Positions 22,329-34,205 of a stretch of DNA of 64,000 bases are shown here, in pieces. Origin of the DNA: Congeria kusceri (lineage: Eukaryota; Mollusca; Bivalvia; Myida; Dreissenidae); NCBI GenBank assembly GCA_027627225.1, contig CM051026.1, positions 6,894,915-6,958,914 on the forward strand, written 5' to 3'. Position 1 is the stretch's first letter; the number at the start of each line of letters is the position of its first letter. The position numbers were made by a program, and so were the translations under genes. A model generated the notes under the pieces. That model was not told the origin of the DNA. It did no database searches and worked only from the letters and a program-made list of their open reading frames with translations.

Positions 22329-23041
22329 CTTACTTTTACATGTATCAGACATTTGTATAATAACAAATATGTTTATCTTAAAATGACATTATGTATTTAT
22401 ATTGAAACGGATGTATTGTGTAATGTATTATTTTGCAAATTTGATGTATTGTGTATTGTGTTATCTTTTAAAATACAATTGTGGTCTAGAATCTAAAATA
22501 TGTTTGTGTAAACAATATTTTTATCTTAAAATAACAGTGTATTTTTGGACATTGTGAATTATATTCTACCGTCTGTGTCTTACATAATTAATGTTGCATT
22601 TTACATAACTCAACGAGTTAACATATACTGTATGCCAAAATGACAAAAACTATTTTAGTTTAGAAGTTAATGTTTGTACATAAATATACATGTACATGAC
22701 ACTCGCTATTTTTAGACTGACTGTCATTTCTACGTACATGTTAGAAATGTATTTGATCAATTACTTGAAAACATGACACTGTATTGTTGTATAAATACTT
22801 GTATTTGAACTATTAAAAATTAAGAATAGCTGAGAATTTTTGCATTGATTTAGCTATATGATTCATATTAATATATTATATTCATTGTATATTGCCTTTT
22901 CTCATGTTCATGCCTGTTTGTACATTTCTTTTCCTATGAATTTTCTGTTCTATATAAATGATGTATGTTTATCTTATATCAATTAAATTTAATCATTTAC
23001 GTAATATGCATTGTTGACGTCATTATGTGATTATTGTTCTA
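22329..23041 (+). other. TRIM-like gene 3' UTR and flank
   Basis: AT-rich sequence after the TAG stop. No AATAAA is visible. Candidate variant signals are ATTAAA at about 22812 and 22983. The true 3' end is not determined. Confidence 0.4.
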
Positions 23042-23048
23042 TTGTTAT

Positions 23049-24982
23049 TTTTAGCTCACCTGAGCACAACGTGCTCATGGTGGGTTTTTGTGATTGCCTT
23101 TTGTTTGTCATGCGTCGTGCGTCGTCAACATTTACCTAGAGGCCACATTTTTATTGGCCAATCTTCGTGAAACTTGCTGAAAACATTTGTCCCAATGATA
23201 TCGTAGTCAAGGTTCGGACTGGGTCATGTGGGGTCAGAAACTAGGTCACTAGGTCAAATTGAAGAAAAAGCTTGTGAACACTCTAGAAATCACATTTTTT
23301 GCCCAATCAACATGAAACTTGCTCAGAATATTTGTTCTTATGATATCTCTGTCGCTTTCGAAAATGTTCCGCTCCGTTGAAAAACATGGCCACCAGGGGG
23401 TGGAGCAGTTTTCCTTATATGGCTATAGAAAAAGTTTGTTAACACTCTAGAAGTAACTTTTTTTTTGCCCAATCAACATGAAACTTGCTCAGAACATTTG
23501 TTCTTATGATATCTTAGCAGAGTTCGAAAATGGTTCCTCTCTGTTTAAAAAGCATGGCTGCCTTTGCAGGCAGTTTTCCTTATATAGCTAGCTATATTGA
23601 AAATTAAAAAGCTTGTGAACACTCGAAGGGCCACATTTATTGCCCAAAACTTGCCAGAACATTTGTCCCTATGATATCTCAAAGGAGTTCGAAACTGGGT
23701 CATGTGGGGTCAAAACCGAGGTCAATATTCAACTTGAAGAAAAAGCTTGTGAACACTCTAAAAGTCACCTTTTAGCCCAATGAACATGAACGTTGCTCAG
23801 AACATTTGTTCTTGTGATATCTAGGCCAAATTCGAAAATAGTTCCGCTCCATTGAAAAGCATGGCTGCCAGGGGGCGGGGCAGTTTTTCTTATATGGCTA
23901 TAGAAAAAGATTGTGAATGCTCCAAAAGTCACATTTTTTGCCCAATCAACATGAAACTTGCTCAGAATATTTGTTCTTATGATATCTCAGCCGAGTTTGA
24001 AAACAGTTCCACTCCGTTGAAAAACATGACTGCCACCAGGCGGGGCAGTTTTCGTTATATGGCTCTATTGAAAACTTTAAAAAGTTTGTGAGCACTCTAG
24101 AGGCCACATTTATCGCCCAATCTTCGTGAAACTTGCTCAGAACATTTGTCCCAATGATGTCTCGAATGAGTTTGAAACTGTTTCATTTGGGGTCAAAAAC
24201 TAGGTCACTAGGTCAAATTCAAGTAAAAGCTTGTGAACACTCTAGAAGTCATACTTTTGACCCCAATCTTCTTAAAACTTACTCAGAACATTTGTTTGAA
24301 TAATATCTCAAACAAGTTTGAAACTGCGTCACCTAGGGTAAAAAACTAGGACACCAGGATATCTCAGATAAGTTTGAAACTGGGTCAGTTGGGGTTAAAC
24401 ACTAGGTCCCCAGTCCCAATTGAAGAAAAAAGTTTGTGAACACTCTGGAGACCACATTAATAGCCCAATCATCATGGAACTTGCTTAGAACATTTGTCCC
24501 AATGATATCTCAGATGGGTTCAAAACCGGGTCACTTGGGGTCGAAAACTAGGTAACGAGAGCAAATTGAAGAAAAAACCTGTGAACACTAGAAATCAAAT
24601 TGTTTGCCCAATGTTCTTGAAACTTGCTCATAACATTTATTTCAATGTTATCTCAGATGAGTTCGAAACTGGGTCATGTTGGGTAAAAAATTAGGTCACC
24701 AGGCCAAATTAAAGAAAAAGCTTGTGAAGACTAGAGGCCACATTTAAAGGCCAATAATCCAAACATTTGCTTAGAACATTTGGCGCAATGATATCTGCAA
24801 CAATTTTGAAACCATTTGACATGGGGTAAAAAGCTCGGTCACCAGGTCAAATTGAAAAAAAAGCTTTTGAACACTCTAGAGGCCAAATTTGTGGCTGAAT
24901 CTTCATGGAACCTGCTAAAAACAGTTTAGTTCCTTAGCCCCTCAGGTGAGCGACCTAGGGCCTTGTGGCTCTCTTGTTATAT
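23049..24982 (+). repeat. complete TTTTTAGCTCACCTGAGC element, tandem core
   Basis: The 5' end AGCTCACCTGAGCACAACG carries the nested palindrome GAGCAC-AAC-GTGCTC. Nine to ten core monomers follow (AGCTTGTGAACACTCTAGA, CCCAATC, CATGAAACTTGCTCAGAACA, TTTGTCCCAATGATATCTC, AACTAGGTCAC). The 3' part CCTCAGGTGAGCGACCTAGG is the inverted 5' end. It is followed by a GGGCC..GGCTC hairpin and CTCTTGTT. TTGTTAT flanks both sides (23042-23048 and 24983-24989). Confidence 0.75.
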
Positions 24983-25151
24983 TTGTTATCTGTTATATAA
25001 AATAAAAACATGTTATAGTTTGAGTGTGAATAAAACTTCGATTATTTCACCTTTGTCCTTGATATTATTCATAAACATTGAAAACACATATGCGATAACT
25101 GCTATATTGTTGTTTGACAAGGTATTAATATTCAGATAATGATTACATTAA

Positions 25152-25452
25152 AGGGACCTGTTCACAGAGTGACGAATTGAAAATTGTTCAACTTTTGACA
25201 CCAATTCCGAAAATAAAAGAACAGTGTATACAAAGGAGCAAAATAACACTATGGACCTAGAAATATACTGTAAAATCATTTTAATTTAAACAATGGAATA
25301 AATAGGAGTATTTCTGTTTATTGCGTTAAAATTGTTGACAACACGTGGAACACTTACATAAGTAAAGTAAATAAGTAAAGTCGAAATGACCGAGTGGTTA
25401 AGATGATAGCCTTTTAATCCGGATGTCCTGGGTTCGAACCCCGGGTGACCAA
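25152..25452 (+). mobile_element. TTAA-site inverted-repeat element with tRNA-like module (5' part)
   Basis: It starts TTAA/AGGGACCTGTTCACAGA at 25148, matching the right end of the complete copy at 56345-56965. The internal ATAACACTA.G.ACCTAGA.ATATAC is also shared. It breaks off just after the tRNA-like segment, where another repeat begins. Confidence 0.65.
25380..25450 (+). tRNA. tRNA-like segment (pseudo-tRNA, CTTTTAA loop)
   Basis: It has A-box-like GACCGAGTGGTTAAGA and B-box GGTTCGAACCC with a good T stem. The loop CTTTTAA would give a UUU anticodon, but the five bases on each side (ATAGC, TCCGG) do not pair. So it is a pol III promoter relic inside a mobile element rather than a working tRNA gene. 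Confidence 0.6.
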
Positions 25453-26640
25453 TTTTTTAGCTCACCTGAGCGCAACATGCTGATGGTGAGCTTTTGTGAT
25501 CGCCTTTTGTCTGTCATGTGTCGTGAATCGTTCGTTAACAACATTAACCTTGCGAACTCTCGAGAGGCTACATTTGTTGCCCAATCTTCATGAAACTTGC
25601 TTAAAACATATGTTCCAACGATATCTTGGACGAGTTCAAAACTGGGTCATGCGGAGTCAATAACTGGATCACTAGGTCAAATTGAATAAAAAGCTTGTGA
25701 ACACTCTTAAAGTCATATTTTTTACCCAATCTTCTTGAAACCAGCTCAGAACATTTGTGTCAATAATATCTCGGATGAGTTCACTACGGCAAACTGAAGA
25801 AAAAGTTTGTAAACACTCTAGAAATCACAATACTCTTGAAACTTGTTCAGAACATTTGTTTCAATGATTTCACAGACGAGTTTGAAACTCGCTCATGTCG
25901 GGTCAAAAACTAGGTCATTAGGATCAATTGAAAAAAAGATGCCACATTTATAGCCCAATCATCATGAAAAATTCTAAGAACATTTTTCCAAATAATATCT
26001 GGATCATGTGGACAGGCTGTCAACCGATTCCTATATTCCTATATTTTGGAAAGAAATCCTATATTTTGAAAAACCTAGTATATTTCCTATATTTTCCAAT
26101 ATTGAAGAATTTTATCCTATATTTTTGCGAAATTTGGTCATTGACTCGTCTGAAATTGGTCCGTGAACGGGTATATCAGGAATCTTATGTTGATTTTTTT
26201 CTCACTCGCTTTGCTCGCATCAAACTTAAATACTCAGATTATTGTTAGGTCATAGCATAGATGTCTCAGTTGCCAATTGATGGGCATGAACATGTTTAGC
26301 AAATAATTTGTTAATTAAAACGCAAGCTGAAAGACTTGTCAGGTCAGAATATGATCCCATATTTTAATTTAAATTATTTGAACCATAAAAAGCCTATATT
26401 TTGTCAAAAAAATAATCAAAAAGTCCTATATTTTAGCTGAAAATATTCCTATATTGTTCCTATATTTTTTTGCAACTTGGTTGACAGCCTGTATAGGGTC
26501 ACAAACTAGGTCACCAGGCAAAATTGCAATAAAAAGCTTGTGAAGACTCTTGAGGCCACATTTTTAGCCGAATCATCATAAAACTTGCTGAGAACAGTAG
26601 TTCCTTAGCCCCTCAGGTGAGTGACCTAGGGCTAATTTTT
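25453..26640 (+). repeat. TTTTTTAGCTCACCTGAGCG element, 3' end lost
   Basis: Same family as 23049-24982, with five to six core monomers. It ends at CCTCAGGTGAGTGACCTAGGGCT, without the final hairpin and CTCTTGTT. AATTTTT occurs on both sides (25451-25457, 26634-26640) but is low complexity. A MITE sits inside it at 26012-26492. Confidence 0.65.
26012..26492. mobile_element. MITE with ACAGGCTGTCAACC termini
   Basis: 481 bp bounded by a perfect 14-bp inverted repeat, ACAGGCTGTCAACC / GGTTGACAGCCTGT. Next to both ends, TTCCTATATTTT-type units are repeated, in the same sense. No transposase. It interrupts a core monomer of the surrounding repeat (GGTCATGTGG / GGGTCACAAACTAGG). Confidence 0.75.
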
Positions 26641-26974
26641 CCTATGGGCAAAGAACAAAATTATCATGGTTAAACTACCCGATAAACGATGCAAAAAGAA
26701 TTCACAATTCTGAGCATAGCAGGGTAAAAAGTAGTTCCAATTACAATTGCAAAAACATACAGCTGAACCTCGTTATCTCGAAGCTGACAGGAATGCAATA
26801 GGGACTTCGAGATATCCGTAGTTTGACTTATCTGAACTCGAACGTTGTGAAAGCAGCATTGGGTTACATTTAACTGTTTGTCAATGCTTACGTTATGGCT
26901 GTCATTATAATGAAGATGATATTATTATTAAAATTACCGGTATTATTTTAGTATTTTAGTTTATTATTACATTT

Positions 26975-27535
26975 ATTGTGTCGCCTGAAGGCGACATATA
27001 GGGGTTACTTTTGTTGTCGTTGGCGGCGGTGTCAGCGGCGTCGGCGGCGGCGGCCCCTTCGCTTGTCGGGAGCATAACTCTTAGACTATTAAAACTATCA
27101 ACTTGAAACTTCATAGTTAGATAGATCTAATTGAGAGGAAGTGCAGTGCACAAGAACCAGTACTCTGCACCTCATACTTTTGGAGTTATTGCCCTTTGTT
27201 TATTTTCATACTTAATTTTTGTCCAGAGCATAACTGTAAGACTATGAAAGCTATGAGCTTGAAACTTCATAGGTAGGTAGATCTCATTGAGGGGAAGTGC
27301 AATGCACGAGAACCCTTACTCTGCATCACATCCTTTTGGAGTTATTGCCCTTTGTTTATTTTCAAACTTAACTTTTGTCCGGAGCATAACTCTAAGACTA
27401 TGAAAGCTATCAACTTGAAACTTAATAGGTAGATAGATCTCATTGAGGAGAAGTGCAGTGCACAAGAACCGTTACTCTGCACCTAATACTTTTGGGGTTA
27501 TTGACCTTTGTAAATTTTCATACTTATTTTTGTGT
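26975..27535 (+). repeat. TGTCGCCTGAAGGCGACA repeat
   Basis: It starts with the perfect hairpin GTCGCCTGAAGGCGAC, then a GGCGGCGG-rich stretch. Three monomers of about 165 bp follow (GGAGCATAACTCTAAGACTAT, CTTGAAACTTCATAGGTAG, GAGTTATTGCCCTTTG). It has no clear 3' end and lies inside the pogo-like element. 27536-27850 may be host-element sequence. Confidence 0.65.
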
Positions 27536-27857
27536 CGCATTTTTGGATTTAATTAGTCTTTTCTTTGCAATTAGCCAGAGGACAGTGCTTTTGAAGATTT
27601 CAATAACTAAAAATTTGAGCATTAACCTAAAGTGCTTCTTCATTTGGATTCACGTAAGCTATCCGGCGTCAGGAGACACATCCGACTCACAGAGTTCTAG
27701 TAAATATAATAAAACATAACAAGTTAAACATACACATCAAAGCATGACAAACAACCATATGAATCATAGCACAAATAACATAGCACACATAACGAGAAAG
27801 TCAGTTTTTATTTACAAAGTTATGTCTTTCTGTTTGGAGAGGGTGTTGAACAGAGGT

Positions 27858-29494
27858 TTTTTTTAGGTCACCTGAGCACAAAGTGCCCATGGTGAGCTTT
27901 TGTGATCGCCCATTGTCAGTCGTTCGTGCGTGAGTGCGTCGTCAACTTTTCAATCAAACCACATCTCCTTCTAAACCACTTGGCAGATTTTCACCAAACT
28001 TCACAGGAATGATCATTAGGTGACCCTCTTTCAAAGTTGTTCAAATCGTTACGGTCCACTGCATATGTAGGTTACCAGAGCTAAAAATAGATTTTAAAAG
28101 TGTAAACTTTAAAAATCTCTGAATCCGCAGGGCCCAGATGTTTCATATTTAGTATGTAACATCGTATAATGGTCATCTGCAAAGATTGTTCAAACTATGC
28201 CCCTAGGGTTAAAACGAGCCATGCCCCGCAGGTCACATGGTTTATATAGAATATAATAGCAAAATGACTTTAAAAATCTTCTCCTCTGAAACCACAAGGC
28301 CCGGAGGTTTCATATTTGATATGTAACATCCTCAAGTGGTCCTTTACAAACATTGTTCAAATTATGCCCCTGGGGTCAAAACTGGCCACGCCCCGGGAGT
28401 CATATGGTGTATAGAATATATAGCGAAATGACTTTAAAAATCTTTTCTGAAACCGCAAGGCCCAGAGATTTCATATCTGGTATGTAACATTCTTTAATGG
28501 TCCTTTACAAAGTTTGTATGCCCCTGGGGTCAAAACGGGCCAAGCCCTGGGGGTCACATGGCTTATATAGAATATATAGGAAAATGACTTTTAAAATCTT
28601 CTACTCTGAAACTGCAAGGCCCAGAAGTTTCATATTTGGTAGATATCATCCTTTAGTGGTCCTTGACAAATTTTGTTCTAATTATTCCCCTGGGGTCAAA
28701 ATGGGCTACACTCCGGGGGTCACATGGTTTATATAGAATTCATAGCAAAATGACTTTAAAACTCTTCTCCTCTGAAACCACAAGGCCCAGAGGTTTAATG
28801 TTTTGTATGTAACATCCTATAGTGGTCGTCTACAAATATTGTTCAAATTATGCCCCTGGGGTCAAAGCTGGCCATGCCCCGGGGCTCACATGATTTATAT
28901 AGACTTAAATAGCAAAATGACTTTTAAAATCATCTCCTCAGAAACCGCAAGGCTCAGAGGTTTCTTATTTGGTATGTAACATCATATAGTAGTCCTCTAC
29001 AAAGAATGTTCAAGTGGGGTCAAAACTGGTCACGCCCTGTGGGTCACATGGTTTATTAACATTAATAGCAAAATGTCTTTAAAAATCTCTGAAACCACTA
29101 GGCCTAAAGGTTTCATATTTAATATGTAAGATCCCGGGGTTCACATGTTTTTATATAGACTTAAATAGCAAAATGACTTTAAAAATCTTCTCCTCTGAAA
29201 CGGCAAGGCCCACAGCTTTCCTATATTTGGTATGTAGCAATGCAAAGTGGTCCTCTCCAAGGACTGTTCAAATTATGCTCCTGGGGTCAAATCTGGTGGC
29301 ACCCTGAGGGGTCACATGCTTTATCTTGTAGCAAAGTTACTTAAAAAATCTTTACCTGAAATCGCAAGGCCCAGAGGTTTGTTCAAGTTTGTTCATTTTC
29401 CCATGGGATAATGAACAAGCCACGCCTCGGGATGCTAAATTCCAATTGGGTTACAAGGTCTCAGGTGAGCGTCCTAGGGCCCTCTTGTTTTAAT
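27858..29494 (+). repeat. complete AGGTCACCTGAGCAC element, about ten monomers
   Basis: A T run and AGGTCACCTGAGCAC start it. Monomers of about 150 bp contain AAAATGACTTTAAAAATCTTC, CTCTGAAACC.CAAGGCCCAG and CCTGGGGTCAAAA. It ends TCTCAGGTGAGCG, CCTAGGGCCCTCTTGTTTT. ACAGAGGT lies on both sides (27850-27857 and 29495-29502), an apparent 8-bp target duplication. Confidence 0.75.
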
Positions 29495-30150
29495 ACAGAG
29501 GTCGATTTCATCAAATCTGTTGATCATATCTTCGCTACCTAGCAGCTGCTCATGGAATCTTCTGACTGTTCCGCCAATTCTTCCAGTGATGTCGCCATCA
29601 ATTAACAAATAGTTAAATTAAAGCGCACGCAACCCATATCAAAGACTTTTTTATAGAACACGGCTAATTTGTATGCAATGTATGAAAAACCTTGACAGGG
29701 ATCTGTCATTAGGCTATTATTGGGTTTAAACTGCAGAACGTGTTGACACTTCGAGATAAACACGCAATAATACATGTGAAAATACAGCTAGGAAATGAAA
29801 ATTCACTTCGACTTCTCCGATATTTCGAGTTAAAAACTTCCAGATAGACAACAATATTTATTATGAAATAAGATGGGCATTCGGAAATTTGTCTCTACTT
29901 CGACTTTTCGAACCGGAAATTAGACTTATCCGAGTTTGAGATAACAAGGTTCAACTGTATGTCAAATCATGTTAGTACCGAAGTAATTTTTGCACTGTCG
30001 TTGTTTATTGATTGATAAACAACGCTTTGTCATTATCATGCGTGGCTATTAAACAACTCGGATAATGCCTTTGTGGTTTAATTCCTTTGCATCAGAACTC
30101 CAAATTGTTGTTTATTGGCCGATTAACAACTATAAATCGATAATAATTTC

Positions 30151-31028
30151 TTAACTCAAAAAATGAAGAAAAAAAAGAAAAATAATATGATTTTCCTTTT
30201 GCAGGAATATTAAAAGAATATACAAAAAAGTGTGTGAGTTTAAGAATTAACCATTCTTCAAAAATGCATGAAATTGACACACCTGTGAAATTAAATGATT
30301 TTACAGTATGTTATTGTTTGTTTTGGTTTTATTCATGTCTATTCGTTTATCTATTCATAAAAATTGTTGAATGAGTTAATTGTTATTATTTAGTGAACAT
30401 ACAACTTCATCCAATCCACTTATAGCAAGAAATTAATAAGGCGTTTTATTTGATTCCCATATTAAAATGTTGGGTATTCCAACAAGCTGTGTCAAAAGCG
30501 ATACCTGATTTCAACTTTTGGTACTTAAGCGCCGGGCAATCGCCACAATCTAAAACCGGTTCCACTTAGCATTATTCAAACATTCTACCCCTTTCTAAAA
30601 GGTTTCCTTAGAAACTTAATGTATGGAACATTTTGAGAAAGTGGTCTGTAAACTTTAAATCAGTGTTTTGAAATAATAAAAACTTAAAAAAATATTTTAC
30701 TTTTATAAGTCATAGTGACTGGTTTTTGAAAATGTCTTAAAGTCTCTAAATATGAATTAAGCTTATAACAATTTGAACTAGAATAAGCTATGACCAGGAA
30801 TATTTATGCCTTGTTTAATCTAGTCCTATGTGTGTGGAGGATTGTTCCTGACACAGACCATCATCTCAAAGGATCAGGTGATGATAGCGTGACCAGTATG
30901 CGGCTTATTGAAACATTATTGAGTTTGTTACCTGGGTAGAACCAGTTGTTTCCTGTGGGATAGATCCACTACATTACCGAGAATTCATTTGATACTGAAA
31001 AGTGAGTTGGATATGCTTAGGTTTTTAG
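30151..31028. other. no supported gene; old SINE fragment
   Basis: 30920-30990 carries a degenerate SINE body (TTACCTGGGTAGAACCAGTTG) like that at 4245-4439. The rest is unremarkable AT-rich DNA. Confidence 0.45.
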
Positions 31029-31180
31029 CATGTGTGTAATGTCTATGATTAGATGGAGAGGCCTGGTCAGTGTGGACTTGCAGACTGAATGTGACATCCA
31101 TACACATGTGGTCGAGGGTTTGAGACTATGTGGTGGAAAGTGCTTGATGCAGCTTCTGCACATCCAAGCTCCCAGTGCAG
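31029..31180 (+). other. candidate 5' noncoding exon
   Basis: This segment of higher GC lies between GTTTTTAG and a donor CCCAGTGCAG/GTGAAA. It contains an open frame, but that frame does not continue into the next candidate exon (32111-32235). If transcribed, it is probably leader sequence of the microprotein candidate. Confidence 0.2.
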
Positions 31181-31404
31181 GTGAAACATTGATGACAGAG
31201 CAACACTGTGAAGACTGGTTGGGTTATGTGTAAATATGGGTAAAATATTTTTAATATTTCTGTTTCAAACCATTCTATTAAATTGAACATTAAAGAATTG
31301 TCTTGATGTCACAAGGTGAAAAATGGATCTCTTCAGGAGTCTTCATTGTAAAACAATTAATGTTGTTTTAGATAAGTCGCTTGAAGCTATTTATTTTGTG
31401 ACTT

Positions 31405-31500
31405 GGTTGTATTGATAGCTCTGGCTTATTAAGAACCATTCAAGTCACATTCTTAAGTAGAACCAGTGCTTAGTGACTTTAAAAAAGATTACGTGTTAGA
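31405..31500 (+). repeat. degenerate SINE fragment
   Basis: GGCTTATTAAGAACCATTCAAG followed by TAGAACCAGTGCTTAGTGACTTTAAA matches the body of the SINE at 4245-4439. Head and ends are lost. Confidence 0.45.
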
Positions 31501-32199
31501 GTACTGACAATAAAATTAGCTCCCAAACTAACGCTGAATACCTCAACCCACTTCCTCACCATGACAGAGTAACTGCATAATTTACCAGGCAATATAGGCT
31601 TATTAGGTGGTTTGTTGTTAAAATGTGTTTCAGATTGCTGGTTTTACTACTCACATTTATTAAAAAATTAGGTATTGAACCTGCTTGCCTGCACAACCAT
31701 GAGTAACCCGGTCTGGGTTTCTCACATGAAATGTTTAAGTACCCCACTTATATTATTGACAGCCATAACTTGTTATTGTTGAAAATGTTGGTGTTGATTT
31801 TAATTTGCGCATTTTCCTGTATATCAGGCTATCCTTTTGTCAGTTCTCATTTGAAGTAGCTTACAAAATAAGGATTTGGAATGAAGTGCAGAATACTGTC
31901 TTCTGTTAGATTACCCCCGAAATCATTTTTTCCTAAGCTTTAGGTCTTGTTACAAATGGGATTATTTATATTCTAATGTCTTGGGACATAGCAGGTTCAT
32001 ATTTGTAATCTTATAGGATATTTGCAACATTGTTTGATATTGATTAGCCTGGACAACACATTGTTTATTTTGTTGTTGCATGTTAATTACTTTAATATTT
32101 CATTGCACAGCAACAAAGTAGAAATGCAGCGCATGGGGTCCTTATGCATACCATATCAGCTTACTGGGAGTCACTGACAGGCAGGCAGGGTGCTGACTG

Positions 32200-33254
32200 A
32201 TGCTGAATGTCAAGTCCTACCAGCAGTTGATTAAGGTAAGAATTGTTAAAAACTGTCTATATGGTTGATGAAATATTGAACTTGAGCGTTTCTATTAACA
32301 ATTAAACCTGTCTTTCAAAGTAATAGGTAACTATAGGTGTTGGGAACCTCTCCTGTGCCAACCATTGTTCGTCAGACAATGTCTTTTATGCACACCAAAG
32401 ACAGTTGACTGAATATTTCTGACATTTTCAGCCAAACATCATGTCTATAATTGGTCAGAAGAGAAAAAAAACAAACAATTGTTGATCTCTTTTTTGGTGA
32501 AAGTAGTAATTTCCTAATATTCACTGTATATACCATTTCTCTGCTTAGTTTGCTTATGACAATGTGAAATCATTGGGTTCAACTATGTTTGATAGTGGTC
32601 CAGCTCATACAAGTTACACCAAAGTAAGAGCCAGTACCTCATGCGTTCGCAGAACTTGTCATTTTCAAAGTCATCAACATACACCTAGATATGCAATGTT
32701 ATGGATGAACATTTTTGCATAAGATGAGCAGATAATCTTTGTGCCATAAAGCTAACATTGCCACTGTTTCTGCTTTTCAAAACAAGGGTTAATATATTCA
32801 TACAAAGGTTGGAATTAAAAAAAAGTTTTTTGTGGTAAAATAAACTCATTTACTTTTATGCAGAGTATAGCTTAGTAGGTAATATATTTTTTGAGAGATA
32901 TAATTAAGTTACCCCTTATAAGAGCACCAGGAATCTTCATTACCACAACATAGCTGTATTTTACAATACAACTAAATTATGTTATCTGAATAGACTTGGC
33001 TGTATAATTGTTTTGTTTCATAGTTGTAAAGCAAGCATGATTTTAAGTTAGAATTGTTTACATTTGAAGTCTTCTGGCCAAATGTGAATGTTTGTTCACA
33101 GTGGTAGAATGCATATGCAAAATTTGAGTTCTGTCTCCTGCAGTCTTGCTCTGGTACTGACAGTGTCATTGAAGAGAGTCTGAGGCAGATTTCAGTTGTC
33201 GTATTTGTAGTTTCTGGTTGCATTTTATCAATAGTGGTGTCACGTCTGAAATAA
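32200..33254 (+). CDS. candidate two-exon membrane microprotein, 48 residues
   Basis: Exon 32111-32235 follows a T-rich acceptor (CATTGCACAG) and ends at a near-perfect donor TTAAG/GTAAGA. Its last 36 bases read MLNVKSYQQLIK in phase 0, and an in-frame TGA lies two codons before the ATG. Exon 33144-33254, after CTGTCTCCTGCAG, starts in phase 0 and reads SCSGTDSVIEESLRQ, then a hydrophobic segment (ISVVVFVVSGCILSIVV) and the tail SRLK. The stop TAA is embedded in an AATAAA (33250-33255), followed by a GTGT-rich stretch. Together this predicts one membrane span with a short basic tail. Two short upstream ORFs in the first exon would lower translation. No family is recognised. Alternatively, the second exon is the C-terminus of a larger type I membrane protein. 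Confidence 0.3.
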
Positions 33255-33464
33255 AAATGACAAAAAGTGTACAGTGTGTTCAAATTTATTCATGTGTGAC
33301 AATACCTGGTTGAGGCGATATTGTTGTGATTGCTGTGGTGTTTAGATCTGTTACAGTCAGTACTTTTCAGGTTAGCCATTTTGTGTACTTTTACTTTACA
33401 AACGAAACTTGCTATATTGCTAAATTTCATATGACTGTAAAAGCCCCTTGTTGAGCAAGAGTCT

Positions 33465-33960
33465 GTTTTTATGCCCCCACAAAGTGGGAGGCATTAAGCA
33501 TTATACTTGTCTGTCCTTCCGTCTGTACGTCCCAATATTTTATGGATTCAATTCATCTTTAACTGCTTTGCGAATTTGGCTAAACTTTCACATTTACAGA
33601 ACCTTAAAGAGGGACTGTACGATTTTGTACAAACATTATAATGTAAAACCTTCCATTTATTCCAATGATGTCTGAATATTTTTAAATAATATTACATGTA
33701 TAATAAATGTTGAGAATAACCTGTGTTCAGAAATGTGTATTAAAGAGAAATTATAAACTAAAATAATACTTTGCTGCACAGTGAACTATTGTATACATGT
33801 ATACACAGAGTCTAGACGAGTCAGATCGGTTGATGACCCATGCGCAGTCCATATGTTCTCATTCAGAACCGAAGTAGCCGTTGCTGTAGAATAAATGGGT
33901 CTGTATCGATAGAAAATAGAGATTTGCATTTTTCGATAAGAGAAATAGTGTTTGTCGATG
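33465..33960 (+). repeat. TTTTTATGCCCCCACAAAGTGGG fragment and a dispersed repeat
   Basis: 33469-33620 opens with the hairpin ATGCCCCCACAAAGTGGGAGGCAT and then CTGTCCTTCCGTCTGTACGTCC, as in the hairpin-start repeats. 33603-33960 (GTACGATTTTGTAC, AACCTTCCATTTATTC, GGGTCTGTAT.GA.AGAAAATA, TTTGCATTTTTCGATAA) is repeated in shorter form at 63566-63760. Confidence 0.6.
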
Positions 33961-34053
33961 TTGTCGTTTATTTATGTTATATAAAATATTTTCTGTTAGC
34001 GGGTAACAAATGAAACATGAAATAAATGCGTAAAAATCACACAGTCCCTCATT

Positions 34054-34205
34054 AATGTATGGGTGATCGTAAGGGAATTCTGGCTGTGTCCAATGTATGG
34101 GTGATCGTAAGGGAATTCTGGCTGTGTCCAATGTATGGGTGATCGTAAGGGAATTCTGGCTGTGTCCAATGTATGGGTGATCGTAAGGGAATTCTGGCTG
34201 TGTCC
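34054..34205. repeat. 38-bp tandem repeat, four copies
   Basis: Four essentially identical units of AATGTATGGGTGATCGTAAG + GGAATTCTGGCTGTGTCC. ORFs on both strands through it are by-products. It looks like a very recent expansion. Confidence 0.9.

Larger units (their letters stand above)
26760..29957 (-). mobile_element. pogo/Tigger-like DNA element, non-autonomous
   Basis: The termini are CAGCTGAACCTCGTTATCTC and the inverse of CAGTTGAACCTTGTTATCTC, flanked by TA on both sides (26758-26759, 29958-29959). CAG-starting ends with (A/C)ACCTCG and a TA target are typical of pogo-group Tc1/mariner elements. Only a short coding-like remnant remains near 29500-29585 on the minus strand (about 28 codons open, including RRFHEQLLGSEDMINRFDEI). 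Two other repeats occupy most of its length. Confidence 0.65.
26641..30150 (+). mobile_element. MITE family M, copy 3, split by a pogo-like element
   Basis: The left part (26641-26759) has GGGCAAAGAACAAAATTAT and AACTACCCGATAAACGATGC. The right part (29960-30150) has TTGTTTATTGATTGATAAACAACG, TGCATCAGAACTCCAAATTG and TTGTTTATTGGCCGATTAACAA. The two halves meet exactly at the TA target site of the insertion at 26760-29957. Confidence 0.65.

Noticed and set aside
25928..26248. 106-codon ORF
   Set aside because: It lies across the ACAGGCTGTCAACC MITE and its host repeat; composition follows the TATATTTCC repeats.
32972..33283. 103-codon reverse-strand ORF
   Set aside because: Considered as an alternative to the plus-strand microprotein exon. 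It lacks a promoter, domain or poly(A) context, while the plus strand has acceptor, stop and AATAAA together. The choice remains open.
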